From contig DAIDME010000089.1 in NCBI GenBank assembly GCA_027449125.1, forward strand, positions 124,001 through 188,000: a stretch of DNA of 64,000 nt. The letters are read 5' to 3'. A program made the translations under genes and the position numbers. Below the pieces are notes generated by a model. It ran no database searches. It had not been told where the DNA came from and saw nothing but the letters and a program-made list of their open reading frames with translations. This document shows positions 1-8,498 of the stretch, one piece after another (the first letter of the stretch is position 1; every line of letters starts with the position of its first letter). This stretch comes from Solirubrobacterales bacterium. GTDB taxonomy: Bacteria > Actinomycetota > Thermoleophilia > Solirubrobacterales > Solirubrobacteraceae.

Positions 1-860
1 AAGCCGAGGATGGCGCCGGACTCCCCTACGGCCGGCCCGCTGGCCAGCCGTAGGACCGGAGCGCTCAGGCCGGCGACGCGCAGCACCGCGATGTCGTTGT
101 GCGGGTCAAACAGCACGACCGTCGCCGGCAGCGCCGGTCCCGCGCCGCCATCCTGCACCGTGGTGTAGCGCTCCCCGGCGACGACGTGCGCGTTGGTCAC
201 GACCACCCCCGGCGCGGCCACCCAGCCGCTGCCCTCGATCCCCAGGTTGCAGGCGGTCCCAAGGACACGCACGACCGACGCCGACGCGGCGTTCACGCCG
301 GCGGCGGCGAGAATCGCCGGGTTGGGCGCCGGCACGTTGGCGACGCGGCCGGTCACGTTGGGCAGCGGGTCGATCCGGCCGAGCGCGTTGAGGATCGGGC
401 CCGACGGCGGCAGGGCCCGGTCGAGCGTCCGCAGGATCAGCGATCCGGCGATGCTGCGGCGCACGCCGGCCGGCAGGCTGAACTGGCTGCTGGCCTGCAG
501 CATGGCGGCGCCGGCGATCCACGCCAGCCCGAGGCCGACGCACGCGGTCAGCACCATTCCCAGAAGCCCGTCGACGATCCGCAGCCCGGGCAGCCACATG
601 AAGCGCCGCAGGCGCCGTGCGAAGCCCTCACAGACCGCCGCGACCACCCCGCCGAGGAGAATCGCGCCGCCGAGGCTGACCAGCGCCGCGTACGGCGAGC
701 GCGCCCCGTGCGAGAGCAGCAGCGGCGCCAGCCGTGAGCCGATCAGCGCACCGGCGGCGAAACCGGCGAGCGCCGCCGCGCCCACCAGGAATCCGCGGGC
801 GAAGCCCTGCAGCGCCATCAGCGCCACCAGCGCGATTATCACCAGGTCGGCGGTGGTCAT
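1..860 (-). CDS. MarP-like membrane serine protease (CvpA-trypsin fusion), partial
   Basis: The frame is open from an ATG at 858-860 down to the left window edge, so the C-terminus is missing. The first ~125 residues form about four hydrophobic segments of CvpA type. A chymotrypsin-fold domain begins near residue 195, with catalytic His225 in TNAHVVAG and Asp256 in NDIAVLRV. The Ser motif should lie beyond the edge. Cys204 stands just before the protease core, where MarP-type enzymes carry a redox-sensitive disulfide cysteine. The known relative, MarP of Mycobacterium, is a periplasm-facing protease needed for acid and oxidative stress survival. It is the last visible gene of a same-strand run with the lipoprotein 42 bases upstream. 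No strong ribosome site precedes the ATG, so the start is slightly uncertain. Confidence 0.85.
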   Translation of the reverse strand, partial: MTTADLVIIALVALMALQGFARGFLVGAAALAGFAAGALIGSRLAPLLLSHGARSPYAALVSLGGAILLGGVVAAVCEGFARRLRRFMWLPGLRIVDGLLGMVLTACVGLGLAWIAGAAMLQASSQFSLPAGVRRSIAGSLILRTLDRALPPSGPILNALGRIDPLPNVTGRVANVPAPNPAILAAAGVNAASASVVRVLGTACNLGIEGSGWVAAPGVVVTNAHVVAGERYTTVQDGGAGPALPATVVLFDPHNDIAVLRVAGLSAPVLRLASGPAVGESGAILG

Positions 861-902
861 GCAGCGGGAGCTTACCCGCGAGACATTTGCCGCACGCGGC
901 GG

Positions 903-1505
903 CTAGAGATCCAGCGAAACGTCGGAGGGCTTCGAGCCGCCCGGCGTGTAGACCTGGAGCATCAGCGGCCGGTTGGAGTAGACGCTCTCAGGCAGGTCGA
1001 ACAGGACCAGGTCGCCCATCGTCGACATCGATGCGGGGATGCTTCCGTCAGCCGGCTCGGTGCCGTTAGGCCCGAGCACCTGCGAGGTCCAGGCGAACGG
1101 GTTGACGTTCGCGTTGAGCTTCACCGGGTAGAAGATCTGGCCGTCGGAGGCGAACAGGCGAAACTTGTCAGCGCTGCGAACGTACCGGCTGGTCTGGTTC
1201 TTGGCCCAGAGGAACACCCCGAACCAGAACTGGTTGGGGCCCAGCTGCTGAGCGTTCTTGACCCCGGCCAGGTACTGCACGTCGGAGTAGTTGAACGGGT
1301 TGAGCTGGCGCGAGACCTGGACCTGGTAGGTGACCGGGCCGGACCAGAAGTAGGGCTCGGCACCGTTGGCCAGCTCCACCGCGGTCACGTTGTGTGGTCT
1401 GGCGGGCCGGGTCGAGATCGCGCAGCCGCTGACGCCGACCGCGACGACGCCGGCGAGCAGCAGCTGTGCCACGCGCGGCAGGCGCTTGGTCGGCGGGAGT
1501 CTCAC
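903..1505 (-). CDS. Secreted lipoprotein of unknown function
   Basis: This 200-residue protein has a basic N-terminus, a hydrophobic stretch (about residues 13-26) and a lipobox ending GVSGC with Cys28. It should therefore be a lipid-anchored extracytoplasmic protein. The mature part contains no motif I recognise; it is rich in aromatic residues and in short blocks that look like beta strands. The GTG start fits the signal peptide well. It lies between the SRPBCC gene and the MarP-like protease, all on the minus strand with gaps under 45 bases, which suggests one transcript related to envelope maintenance. The function is unknown. Confidence 0.75.
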   Translation of the reverse strand: MRLPPTKRLPRVAQLLLAGVVAVGVSGCAISTRPARPHNVTAVELANGAEPYFWSGPVTYQVQVSRQLNPFNYSDVQYLAGVKNAQQLGPNQFWFGVFLWAKNQTSRYVRSADKFRLFASDGQIFYPVKLNANVNPFAWTSQVLGPNGTEPADGSIPASMSTMGDLVLFDLPESVYSNRPLMLQVYTPGGSKPSDVSLDL

Positions 1506-1531
1506 GGCTGCGCAGTCTATAGAGCCGGCGC

Positions 1532-2026
1532 TCAGCGCGCGGCGATAGAAGGTCGGGCGCCACGCATGCGGTTCTCCTCGAGAATGGCCCGCAGGCGCCT
1601 GAGCGACCGTTTGGCCTTGCGCCTGAACCAGCTGCGGCCGCCGAGGCTCTCACGGATCACGTCGGAGAGCACGTGCGGGTCGGTCTCGAACGTGTAGGCG
1701 ACCCGCGTCACGCCCGGCTGCGGCTCGGACAGCTCGTAGGTGCCGATCATCTTGACGCGGTTGAACTTACCGCCGCGTCCGCGCTCCACGAGCCTCGCCG
1801 GCGCCCGCAGCTCGGCGAAGGTCATGTCGGCCCAGGCGAAGCGGTTGAGCGGCGCCTTCACGCGGAAGCGCGCGCCGGCCCCCTGTCCGTAGCTCTCCTC
1901 GCGGGTCAGGCGCCAGTCCACCAGGTAGTGATCCGTGAACTCGGCGTGGTTGGCGATGTCGGCCAGGTACTCGAAGACCTGCTCGGCCGGACGCGCGATG
2001 TCGACGGTGACGGTGAACGGTTGCAC
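1532..2026 (-). CDS. SRPBCC / polyketide-cyclase-like lipid-binding-fold protein
   Basis: A 164-residue protein that opens with the beta strand, Pro-Ala-Glu-x-Val-Phe-x-Tyr helix and Asp pattern typical of the START/SRPBCC fold (residues 5-30). The fold binds hydrophobic ligands, and many stand-alone members in actinobacteria have no known ligand. The C-terminal ~30 residues are Arg-rich and may be disordered or bind membrane. The start is GTG. It sits 26 bases upstream of the lipoprotein gene on the same strand. The family call is fairly sure; the ligand cannot be read from the sequence. Confidence 0.7.
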   Translation of the reverse strand: MQPFTVTVDIARPAEQVFEYLADIANHAEFTDHYLVDWRLTREESYGQGAGARFRVKAPLNRFAWADMTFAELRAPARLVERGRGGKFNRVKMIGTYELSEPQPGVTRVAYTFETDPHVLSDVIRESLGGRSWFRRKAKRSLRRLRAILEENRMRGARPSIAAR

Positions 2027-2089
2027 GGGGAACGCAGTCTAAATGCCTGCCCGCGCGAACGTCTCCACGCCCCGGGCAGCGGCGCCGGT

Positions 2090-2365
2090 CTAGACGCTGC
2101 GCTTGCGCGGACGCCGGTCGAGCACCCGGATCGAATGCCCGCTGGCGGCGGTGTGAACGGTCCGCGTCAGCGACGGCGTGCGGTGCTCACGCTCCCGGCA
2201 GAGCGAGCACGCCAGGCCGCCGTCCTCGTATTCGTAGACACGCTCGCCGATCAGCAGCGCCCGCGCGCAGCGGCCGCAGTGCTCGGTACTGCCGGCGATC
2301 TCGCCGAGGCCGCGGTGCAGCAGGGCCAGCTCGAGCGCCGGCGTGTCGTGGCTTGGTGCTTGCAT
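2090..2365 (-). CDS. Small zinc-ribbon-like protein
   Basis: A 91-residue protein with two cysteine pairs, CGRC and CSLC, about 25 residues apart, which suggests a single structural zinc site. The rest is polar and basic towards the C-terminus (ends RRPRKRSV). I chose the ATG at 2363-2365 because the longer frame to 2422 adds an unconvincing N-terminus and approaches the divergent promoter of the FHA gene. It is the first gene of a minus-strand run leading to the SRPBCC protein. The function is unknown. Confidence 0.55.
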   Translation of the reverse strand: MQAPSHDTPALELALLHRGLGEIAGSTEHCGRCARALLIGERVYEYEDGGLACSLCREREHRTPSLTRTVHTAASGHSIRVLDRRPRKRSV

Positions 2366-2482
2366 GGAATCGAGTTCGATCGGGAAGCGATATCTCCTGC
2401 ATGAGTGGTCGCAACCACCCACCAGCAGAAAGCCGCAGCCGTCGTGTGGCGAATAACTCGCGAAGAACAGTGGACTGTCCGT

Positions 2483-2511
2483 TTGGAACGCGTGGAGCGG
2501 GGCACTATCAT
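2483..2511 (+). promoter_or_regulatory. Candidate promoter for the FHA gene
   Basis: TTGGAA at 2483-2488 and TATCAT at 2506-2511 are separated by exactly 17 bases, as expected for a housekeeping sigma-70-type promoter. The site lies in an AT-richer patch about 50 bases upstream of the FHA start. This is a pattern match only. Confidence 0.45.
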
Positions 2512-2563
2512 CGGTACACGTGCCAGCCCCGGCACGTCATGTCCACCGCCCAGAGGAGATGAC

Positions 2564-3025
2564 ATGGAGGCCTGGACGACAGACCCAACAGTGAAGGTCG
2601 GCGTAGCCTCTCAGGAGGTACGTGCCCAGACAGATCCCTCGGACCAGGATTGGCTTGCGGAGCTGCGGGACGGGATCGATGTGCCCGGCCAGTATCTGGC
2701 CTACAGGGGGCCGGACGGCAACGTCGTGGCCTACACCCTGGACCGCGAGTGGACGCGGATCGGCCGCAGCCTGGCGGCAGACATCCGCTTCGACGACCCG
2801 ACGGTCTCGAGACGGCACGCGCTGATCGTCCGCCAGCCGGACGGTCTGCGGGTGGTCGACGACCGCAGCCTCAACGGCGTGTTCGTCAACGGCGAGCGGG
2901 TCGAGTGGAGCGCGCTGGCAGACGGCGACGAGATCGTCATCGGCCGCCACCACCTGCACTTCTGCAGCGTGCCGCTGACGGCCGGGATGGTGGCCGGGCC
3001 GTCCGCGGAACCCGAGCTGGCCTGA
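2564..3025 (+). CDS. FHA-domain protein (GarA-like size)
   Basis: A 153-residue cytoplasmic protein with one forkhead-associated domain at about residues 58-138. The phosphothreonine-binding signature is complete: GRS at 67-69, SRRH at 82-85 and LNGVFVNG at 103-110. FHA domains bind phosphothreonine made by Ser/Thr kinases, and in actinobacteria small single-FHA proteins such as GarA/OdhI control central metabolism. The N-terminal ~40 residues have several Thr, but I do not see GarA's ETTS phospho-site. The ATG at 2564 has AGGAGAT five to six bases ahead, which beats the upstream in-frame start at 2405. No kinase gene is nearby. Confidence 0.85.
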   Translation: MEAWTTDPTVKVGVASQEVRAQTDPSDQDWLAELRDGIDVPGQYLAYRGPDGNVVAYTLDREWTRIGRSLAADIRFDDPTVSRRHALIVRQPDGLRVVDDRSLNGVFVNGERVEWSALADGDEIVIGRHHLHFCSVPLTAGMVAGPSAEPELA

Positions 3026-3055
3026 GCGCACGAGCGGGCGCTGCCGGCTACGCGG

Positions 3056-4432
3056 TCAGCCGGCAGCCAGCGCCTCGAGCCGGCCCGCAAGCCAGCTGGT
3101 GGCGTGCTCGTGCTCCGGTTTCATCAGCACGCTGCGGAGGATGCGGGTGGCGGGAGCATCGGCCTGCACCTCGGGGTGCAACGCCCGGAAGTCAGACGCG
3201 TCGACGCCGAGCAGGCTGAGGAACACCGGATCGTCGCGGTCGCCCATGCCGGCGCCCAGCATCCGCGTGCTGGCGGCGTCGATCCCGGTCAGCGACCGCT
3301 CGCGCGCGTAGCAGGTGACGATGTCGAGCTCGGGCTCGACGTGCAGCGCCAGCCGCTGCGAGGCGCCGAGCGCCCTGCTCAGGCGGCCGGCACCCCGTCG
3401 GCAGGCCGCGAGGATCGCGCCGAGCCCGTCGTCGGGAGCAAGCGGAAATACCTGCAGGGTCAGCCACAGCGCGGCCGCGGCAGCGCCTGCGCGCGAACAC
3501 TCGATGCTGATCTCGCCGAGGTGCAGCTCCTCTGATGTGAAGTAGGTGTATGGCGAGTCGTGGCGGTAGAGCCGGCTCACGCCGGGGTCGGCGAACAGCA
3601 CCGCCCCGCAACCGTAGGGCTGGAGCCCGTGCTTGTGCGGGTCCACCACCACCGAGTCGCAGGCGCTGACGGCCGCGAACGGCTCCGGGTCGACGAGCGG
3701 CTCGGGCGCGCCGGCCAGCAGCGTGAAGAAGCCGCCGTAGGCGGCGTCCACGTGCAGCCTGACGCCGTAGCGCTCGCGCAGCGCGAGCGCCTGCTCGACG
3801 CGGTCGACCGCACCGAGACCGGTGCTGCCGAGCGTCAGCACGACGGTCCCGACATCCCCGCGGCGGCACTCCGCCTGCACCGCGTCCAGATCGACCCGCC
3901 CGTCCGCCGTGCAGTCCACGGCGGTCGCCTGCACGCCCAGCAGGCCGCACATCCGCGCGTGCGTGTAGTGCGCCGCACGGCCGTGAACGATGCGCTTTCC
4001 GGGGCGCAACTCGCGTGCCACCCAGAGCGCCTCCAGGTTGGCGATCGTACCGCTCGAGGTCAGGTGCCCGAGCGCCCCTGCGGGCAGCGCGAACATGCCC
4101 GCCAGGGCGGCGACCACCTCGAGCTCGAGCGCGCTCGTGCCGGGGCCGCCGTCCAGGGCGTGGTTGTTGGGGTTGATCAGCATCGCCGCGAGGTAGCCGG
4201 CGGCCGCGACCGGGTTTGGCGGCTTCAGCATCTGCCCGGCGTAGCGCGGGTGAAAGAACGGGTAGTGATCCTCCAGCCGGCGGCTGAGCTCCTCCCAGGC
4301 GCAGTGCAGCCGGGCCGCGTCGGGCACCACCGCGGGATGTGGCTCGGTGGCGCCGAAGCGCTGCTCCCAGGCGGCCACCAGGCGTTCGGCGGCGGCCAGC
4401 AGCCCCGCCCGGCTCGGGTCTGCGGCGCTCAC
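3056..4432 (-). CDS. PLP-dependent group II decarboxylase
   Basis: This 458-residue enzyme belongs to the aromatic-amino-acid/glutamate/diaminobutyrate decarboxylase group (fold type I). The PLP lysine is Lys267 in DPHKHGLQPYG, and the cofactor aspartate is Asp229 in HVDAAYGG. The N-terminal substrate-cap pattern HPRYAGQM and NPNNHALDGGPGTSALE is present. Family members decarboxylate L-amino acids to amines; the exact substrate cannot be assigned. The start is GTG, 23 bases after the aldo/keto reductase stop. It ends the thr-MFS-AKR run, and an iron-box-like site lies at the head of its sub-operon. Some members act in siderophore amine synthesis (lysine or diaminobutyrate decarboxylases), which is one possible role. 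Confidence 0.85.
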   Translation of the reverse strand: MSAADPSRAGLLAAAERLVAAWEQRFGATEPHPAVVPDAARLHCAWEELSRRLEDHYPFFHPRYAGQMLKPPNPVAAAGYLAAMLINPNNHALDGGPGTSALELEVVAALAGMFALPAGALGHLTSSGTIANLEALWVARELRPGKRIVHGRAAHYTHARMCGLLGVQATAVDCTADGRVDLDAVQAECRRGDVGTVVLTLGSTGLGAVDRVEQALALRERYGVRLHVDAAYGGFFTLLAGAPEPLVDPEPFAAVSACDSVVVDPHKHGLQPYGCGAVLFADPGVSRLYRHDSPYTYFTSEELHLGEISIECSRAGAAAAALWLTLQVFPLAPDDGLGAILAACRRGAGRLSRALGASQRLALHVEPELDIVTCYARERSLTGIDAASTRMLGAGMGDRDDPVFLSLLGVDASDFRALHPEVQADAPATRILRSVLMKPEHEHATSWLAGRLEALAAG

Positions 4433-4455
4433 TCAGGCGCCGTCCGGGCGGCTGC

Positions 4456-5280
4456 TCACCACCATGCGTCCGGCCTGGCCTGGTCGGTGCCGCCGGTCCT
4501 GTCGAGCGCGTCCAGCGCCGCCAGATCCTCGGCGCCCAGCGCGAAGTCCAGCACCGCCGCGTTCTCCACGATGCGCTCCTGGTGCGTGCTCTTGGGGATG
4601 ATCAGCGTGTCGCGCTCGAGGCACCAGCGCAGCAACACCTGCGCGGGCGTGCGTCCAGAGCGTCGCGCCACTGCCGCGACGACCGGGTCGTCCAGGTGCC
4701 GGCCGGTGCCCAGCGAGCTGTATGCGGTGATCGCGACGCCACGGTCGCGGCAGCCGTCGAGCAGCGCGCGGCGGTACTCGAAGGCGCTGAACTGGACCTG
4801 GTTTGAGACCGGCGGGACCTCGGCGACGGCGAGCACGGCATCGAGCTCCTGAAGGCTGAAGTTCGACACGCCGATCGCGCGCGCGTGGCCGCGCCGGGCC
4901 GCGAGCTCCATGGCCGGCCAGGTCCAGGTCGGTCCGCCCTGCGGCCAGTGAACGAGGTAGAGGTCGACGTAGTCGAGCCCGAGGCGACTGAGGCTGTGCT
5001 CGAGCTCGAGCGCCGGGTCCTCGGCGCCCGGGTAGAACTTGGTGGTGACGAACACGTCCTCCCGGGACACTCCGCTCGAGCGCAGCGCACGCCCGACGCT
5101 CTCCTCGTTGCCGTAGGCCTGCGCGGTGTCTATGTGGCGGTAGCCGGCCTCGAGCGCCCAGCGCACCGCCCGCTCGCACTCGACCCCGTCCGGCGCCTGC
5201 CAGACGCCGAGCCCGAGGACCGGCATCTGGCTGCCGTCGGCCAGCGTCCGTCGCTGATCACGATCTGTGTTAGTGGTCAT
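4456..5280 (-). CDS. Aldo/keto reductase (2,5-diketogluconate reductase type)
   Basis: A 274-residue single-domain TIM-barrel oxidoreductase using NADPH. The catalytic tetrad is complete: Asp51 and Tyr56 in DTAQAYGNE, Lys81 in TTKF and His111 in VHWP. GVSNFS and PKSTHQERI are the usual family signatures, the latter in the NADPH-phosphate region. The substrate of such enzymes is rarely predictable. Its ATG overlaps the stop of the MFS gene as ATGA, so the two are translationally coupled. The decarboxylase gene follows within 25 bases. Confidence 0.88.
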   Translation of the reverse strand: MTTNTDRDQRRTLADGSQMPVLGLGVWQAPDGVECERAVRWALEAGYRHIDTAQAYGNEESVGRALRSSGVSREDVFVTTKFYPGAEDPALELEHSLSRLGLDYVDLYLVHWPQGGPTWTWPAMELAARRGHARAIGVSNFSLQELDAVLAVAEVPPVSNQVQFSAFEYRRALLDGCRDRGVAITAYSSLGTGRHLDDPVVAAVARRSGRTPAQVLLRWCLERDTLIIPKSTHQERIVENAAVLDFALGAEDLAALDALDRTGGTDQARPDAWW

Positions 5281-6551
5281 CCGGCGAGCATAGAGCGGTC
5301 ACCGAAGGCGCTCCGCGACGGCAGCAGCGTGAGTCCCGCGCCGACCAGCGCCGCGGCGCCGAACAGGATCATCCCGGCACCTGGCCCGGCGAGCTGCGCG
5401 AGCAGACCGTAGGCGCTCACCCCGACGATGCCGCCGAGCCTGCCGCCGGCCTGGCTGATCCCCTGGCTGGTGCCGCGGATCTCCGAGGGGAACGCCTCGG
5501 CGGGCACGATCACAGTCGTCTTGTCGGGACCGGCCGCACCGAAGAAGTAGCCGGCGGCGAGCAGGCCGCCGACCACCAGCGCCGAGAGATGGGCGAGGGT
5601 GATGAGCAGCGCGCCCAGCGCGAGAAAGGCGAGCCCGCGACCGAGGAAGCCGTACAGCTGCAGACGGCGCCGCCCCCAACGCTCGATCGAGATGACCGTC
5701 AGCGTCGAGGCCGGGATCGTGATCGCCTTGACGACGGCGGCGTCGACCGCGCCGGAGCCGGCGGAGGCTCCCAGGACCGTCACCAGCATCAGCGGCAGCA
5801 CCAGCCCGAGACCCTGATCGCCCACCTGGTAGCAGAAGCTGGCCAGCGTGAAGGCGGACAGGCGGCGGCGGCGCGCGCGGTCGCCGACCGCTCTGACGAT
5901 GTTGCCCATCCGCGGCAGCCGCGCTCCGTGCCAGGCGGTCGGCTCGCCGATCCGGCTGCGCAGGAACAGCAGCGGCAGCGCCAGCAGTCCGCCGAGCCCG
6001 AGCGCCGCCCGCCATCCCGAGACCGGCAGCGCATCGAGCAGCAAGCCGCCGGCGCCGTAGGCAAGGAGCGTGCCGAAGTTCGCCGCCCACATGATCCAGG
6101 CCAGCGCGCGTCCCCGCCTGGGCGCCGGTGCGACCTCTGCGACGAAGGGGAAGACAACGGCGAAATCCATGCCGACCGCCACCCCCGTCGCCAGGCGGGC
6201 GCCGGCGAGCACCAGGAAGTCGGGGGCCGCCGCACCGGCGGCGGCGGTGAGCACGAACAGGGCCACGTCAGCGACGATCAGGCGGCGGCGGCCGAGCCGG
6301 TCGGCCAGCAGGCCCGTGGCCAGCGACCCCAGGAGCATGCCGATCAGCGTGGCGGTCCCCAGCGTGGCGACCACGGCGCTGGTCAGGCGCCAGCGGGCCT
6401 CGAGCGGCGCGAACGCAACCGAGATCGCACCGAGGTCGTAGCTGCCGATCAGGATCCCGGCACCGGCGAGCGCCGCCTGCAGGCGCCAGTCGTCGCGGCG
6501 CGAGCCGGCCGCCGCAGATCGTCGAGTTGCGGCTGGGAGACCGGCTGACAC
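5277..6551 (-). CDS. MFS transporter (metabolite symporter / sugar-porter-like)
   Basis: A 424-residue polytopic protein with about 12 hydrophobic segments. The loop 2-3 motif is GLLADRLGRRRL, the TM1 acidic residue is in SYDLGA, and the central PAEAFPSEIRGTSQG resembles the sugar-porter and aromatic-acid/metabolite H+-symporter groups. The start is GTG at 6551, two bases inside an out-of-frame ATG. The DtxR-like palindrome (6557-6570) lies immediately upstream, where it would cover the ribosome-binding region, so iron control is plausible. It is coupled to the aldo/keto reductase by an ATGA overlap. The substrate and direction of transport are unknown. Confidence 0.82.
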   Translation of the reverse strand: MSAGLPAATRRSAAAGSRRDDWRLQAALAGAGILIGSYDLGAISVAFAPLEARWRLTSAVVATLGTATLIGMLLGSLATGLLADRLGRRRLIVADVALFVLTAAAGAAAPDFLVLAGARLATGVAVGMDFAVVFPFVAEVAPAPRRGRALAWIMWAANFGTLLAYGAGGLLLDALPVSGWRAALGLGGLLALPLLFLRSRIGEPTAWHGARLPRMGNIVRAVGDRARRRRLSAFTLASFCYQVGDQGLGLVLPLMLVTVLGASAGSGAVDAAVVKAITIPASTLTVISIERWGRRRLQLYGFLGRGLAFLALGALLITLAHLSALVVGGLLAAGYFFGAAGPDKTTVIVPAEAFPSEIRGTSQGISQAGGRLGGIVGVSAYGLLAQLAGPGAGMILFGAAALVGAGLTLLPSRSAFGDRSMLAG

Positions 6552-6556
6552 ATCGC

Positions 6557-6570
6557 TTAGGCTACCCTAA
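6557..6570 (-). promoter_or_regulatory. DtxR/IdeR-like iron box before the MFS gene
   Basis: On the minus strand the site reads TTAGGGTAGCCTAA, 13 of 14 matches to the first 14 bases of the IdeR/DtxR consensus TTAGGTTAGCCTAA. It overlaps the thrB stop codon and sits 5 bases ahead of the MFS GTG start. A repressor bound here could control the MFS-AKR-decarboxylase part separately from thr genes. The assignment is by consensus only. Confidence 0.5.
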
Positions 6571-7413
6571 CTGAGCGCTCGCGCCGGAGGTCTCGAACCG
6601 CGCCTCCCGGACCTCGGCCCAGCCCTCCCTGATGCTCTCGAGCCACTCCATCAGCGGCTCCCGAGGGCGGTCGCGCCGGCACCAGATGAGCACCGTCGGC
6701 CCCGCCCCGGAGATCGTGGCGCCGAGCGCTCCGAACTCGGCTGCGCGCTGTGCCACGGCCGCCGAGCGCGGGTAGAGGTGGGCGCGGTGGGGCTGGTGCA
6801 GGCGGTCGGCCAGCCCGGCCTGGATGAGATCCCAGTCCCCGGTCACGAGCCCGGCCGTGAGCTTGGCGATCTGAGCCAGGTTGTGCACCGCGTCGGCCAG
6901 CGGGACCGCGACCGGCAGGGCCTCGCGCGCCGCCGCGGTACGGACCGGACGGTGCGGGATCACGAGCACCGCCTCGAGCCCCTCCGGCAGCTCCAGCCTG
7001 ACCGCATCGGGACCGTCACAGATCACCAGCCCGCCGCGCAGCGATGCGGCGACGTTGTCGGGGTGGCCCTCCATCTCGGTCGCCAGCGCCAGCAGGTCGG
7101 CACGGCCGCCGGCCAGCGTGTCGGCCGCGAGCAGGCCGGCGACGACGCCCGCCGCGCTCGAGCCCAGGCCGCCGCTCAAGGGGATCGTGGAGCGCACGCG
7201 GAACTCGAAGCGATCGGCGGGCAGGAGCCGCTCGAAGGCGCGCACGATCAGGTTCTCGCGGTCCCGGCGCAGGTGCAGGTCGGTCAGCAGGGCAAACTCG
7301 CCGGTCTCGCGCACCTCCACCGTGAGGTGCATGGCGAGCGCCGCCGCCAGCACATCCAGGCCCGGCCCGAGATTGGCCGACGAGGCCGGCACCCTTACGC
7401 TGACCGACCGCAA
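6562..7413 (-). CDS. thrB: Homoserine kinase
   Basis: A 283-residue GHMP-family kinase that phosphorylates homoserine with ATP, the penultimate step to threonine. It starts with the family N-terminus VPASSANLGPGLDVLA, and the ATP-binding GHMP loop is PLSGGLGSSAAG. The C-terminal ISGAGPTVL block is also typical. It follows thrC by 10 bases in the order hom-thrC-thrB usual in actinobacteria. Its last sense codons are CAG TTA GGG before TAG; the TTA leucine codon is very rare at this G+C level and lies inside the iron-box palindrome. Confidence 0.95.
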   Translation of the reverse strand: MRSVSVRVPASSANLGPGLDVLAAALAMHLTVEVRETGEFALLTDLHLRRDRENLIVRAFERLLPADRFEFRVRSTIPLSGGLGSSAAGVVAGLLAADTLAGGRADLLALATEMEGHPDNVAASLRGGLVICDGPDAVRLELPEGLEAVLVIPHRPVRTAAAREALPVAVPLADAVHNLAQIAKLTAGLVTGDWDLIQAGLADRLHQPHRAHLYPRSAAVAQRAAEFGALGATISGAGPTVLIWCRRDRPREPLMEWLESIREGWAEVREARFETSGASAQLG

Positions 7414-7423
7414 CCTCGGTCCC

Positions 7424-8434
7424 TCAACCCAGGATCACGCGCTCGATCATGGCGAGCTCGGGCGCGCACGGAATGACCCCGCCGACGTGGGCGAGCGCCG
7501 TGTCGGGATCCTTGAGCCCGTGCCCGGTGAGCACGCACGCCACGCGCCGAGCGCCGCCTGCCCCGTGTGCGATCAGGCCGGCAACCGAGGCCGCCGACGC
7601 CGGCTCGCAGAACACCCCCTCCTCGCGGGCCAGGAACGCGTAGGCAGCGAGGATCTGCTCGTCGCTGACGGCGTGCACGCCCCCGTGGGACGCTGTCATG
7701 GCATCCATCGCCTGCTCCCAGCGGGCTGGCTTGCCGATCCGGATCGCACTGGCGATCGTCTCCGGCGCGGCCACCGGCGCGCCACGGACGAGCGGGGCGG
7801 CGCCCGCCGCCTGGAAGCCGAACATGCGGGGCCGCACGCCCAACTCACCGAAGCCACGCCAGTAGGCGGTGATGTTGCCGGCGTTGCCGACCGGGATGCA
7901 GAGCGCGTCGAGCTCCCCGAGCGCCTCGGCGATCTCGTAGGCGGCGGTCTTCTGGCCCTCGATGCGAAAGTCGTTGACGGAGTTCACGAGCGCGATCGGG
8001 TGCCGTGCCGCAACCGTCCGGACCAGCTCCAGCGCGCGGTCGAAGTTGCCGTTGATCGCCACCACCTGCGCGCCGTGCATCAGCGCCTGGGCGAGCTTGC
8101 CCATCGCGATCTTCCCCTCCGGCACGATCACAACGCCGCGGATGCCCGCCCGCGCCGCGTAGGCCGCGAGCGCCGCCGCGGTGTTGCCGGTGGAGGCGCA
8201 GATCACCGCCTGGGCACCGTCGCGGACCGCCGCCGACACCGCACAGGTCATGCCCCGGTCCTTGAAGCTGCCGGTCGGGTTGGCGCCCTCCAGCTTGAGC
8301 CAGACCTCCGCGCCGACGCGGGCCGAGAGGCGCGGGGCGTGGACCAGCGGTGTGGAGCCCTCGTCCAGCGTGATTATCGGGTCGCCCACGGAGAAGGGCA
8401 GGCGGTCCATGTAGCGCTCGATCAGACCGGGCAT
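7424..8434 (-). CDS. thrC: Threonine synthase
   Basis: A 336-residue PLP fold-type II enzyme converting O-phosphohomoserine to threonine. The PLP lysine is in SFKDRGMT, the phosphate loop is [12 protein letters not shown] and the C-terminal TGHGLKDP matches the short threonine synthase class. I chose the ATG at 8432-8434 ([14 protein letters not shown]), which fits family N-termini; a frame extending to 8476 adds 14 poorly conserved residues. It lies between hom and thrB on one strand. Confidence 0.95.
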   Translation of the reverse strand: MPGLIERYMDRLPFSVGDPIITLDEGSTPLVHAPRLSARVGAEVWLKLEGANPTGSFKDRGMTCAVSAAVRDGAQAVICASTGNTAAALAAYAARAGIRGVVIVPEGKIAMGKLAQALMHGAQVVAINGNFDRALELVRTVAARHPIALVNSVNDFRIEGQKTAAYEIAEALGELDALCIPVGNAGNITAYWRGFGELGVRPRMFGFQAAGAAPLVRGAPVAAPETIASAIRIGKPARWEQAMDAMTASHGGVHAVSDEQILAAYAFLAREEGVFCEPASAASVAGLIAHGAGGARRVACVLTGHGLKDPDTALAHVGGVIPCAPELAMIERVILG

Positions 8435-8498
8435 TGGTTCGAGGATGCCAGACAAGGCGCGTGGCCAGCGGGCCACGCGCCCCCGCGGGCAGGCGGCC

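Noticed and set aside
3560-4852. Long open frame (430 codons) on the plus strand opposite the decarboxylase and reductase
   Set aside because: Antisense frames stay open by chance at this G+C; the product is Arg/His/Ala-rich without fold-like blocks, while the minus-strand frame has full enzyme motifs.
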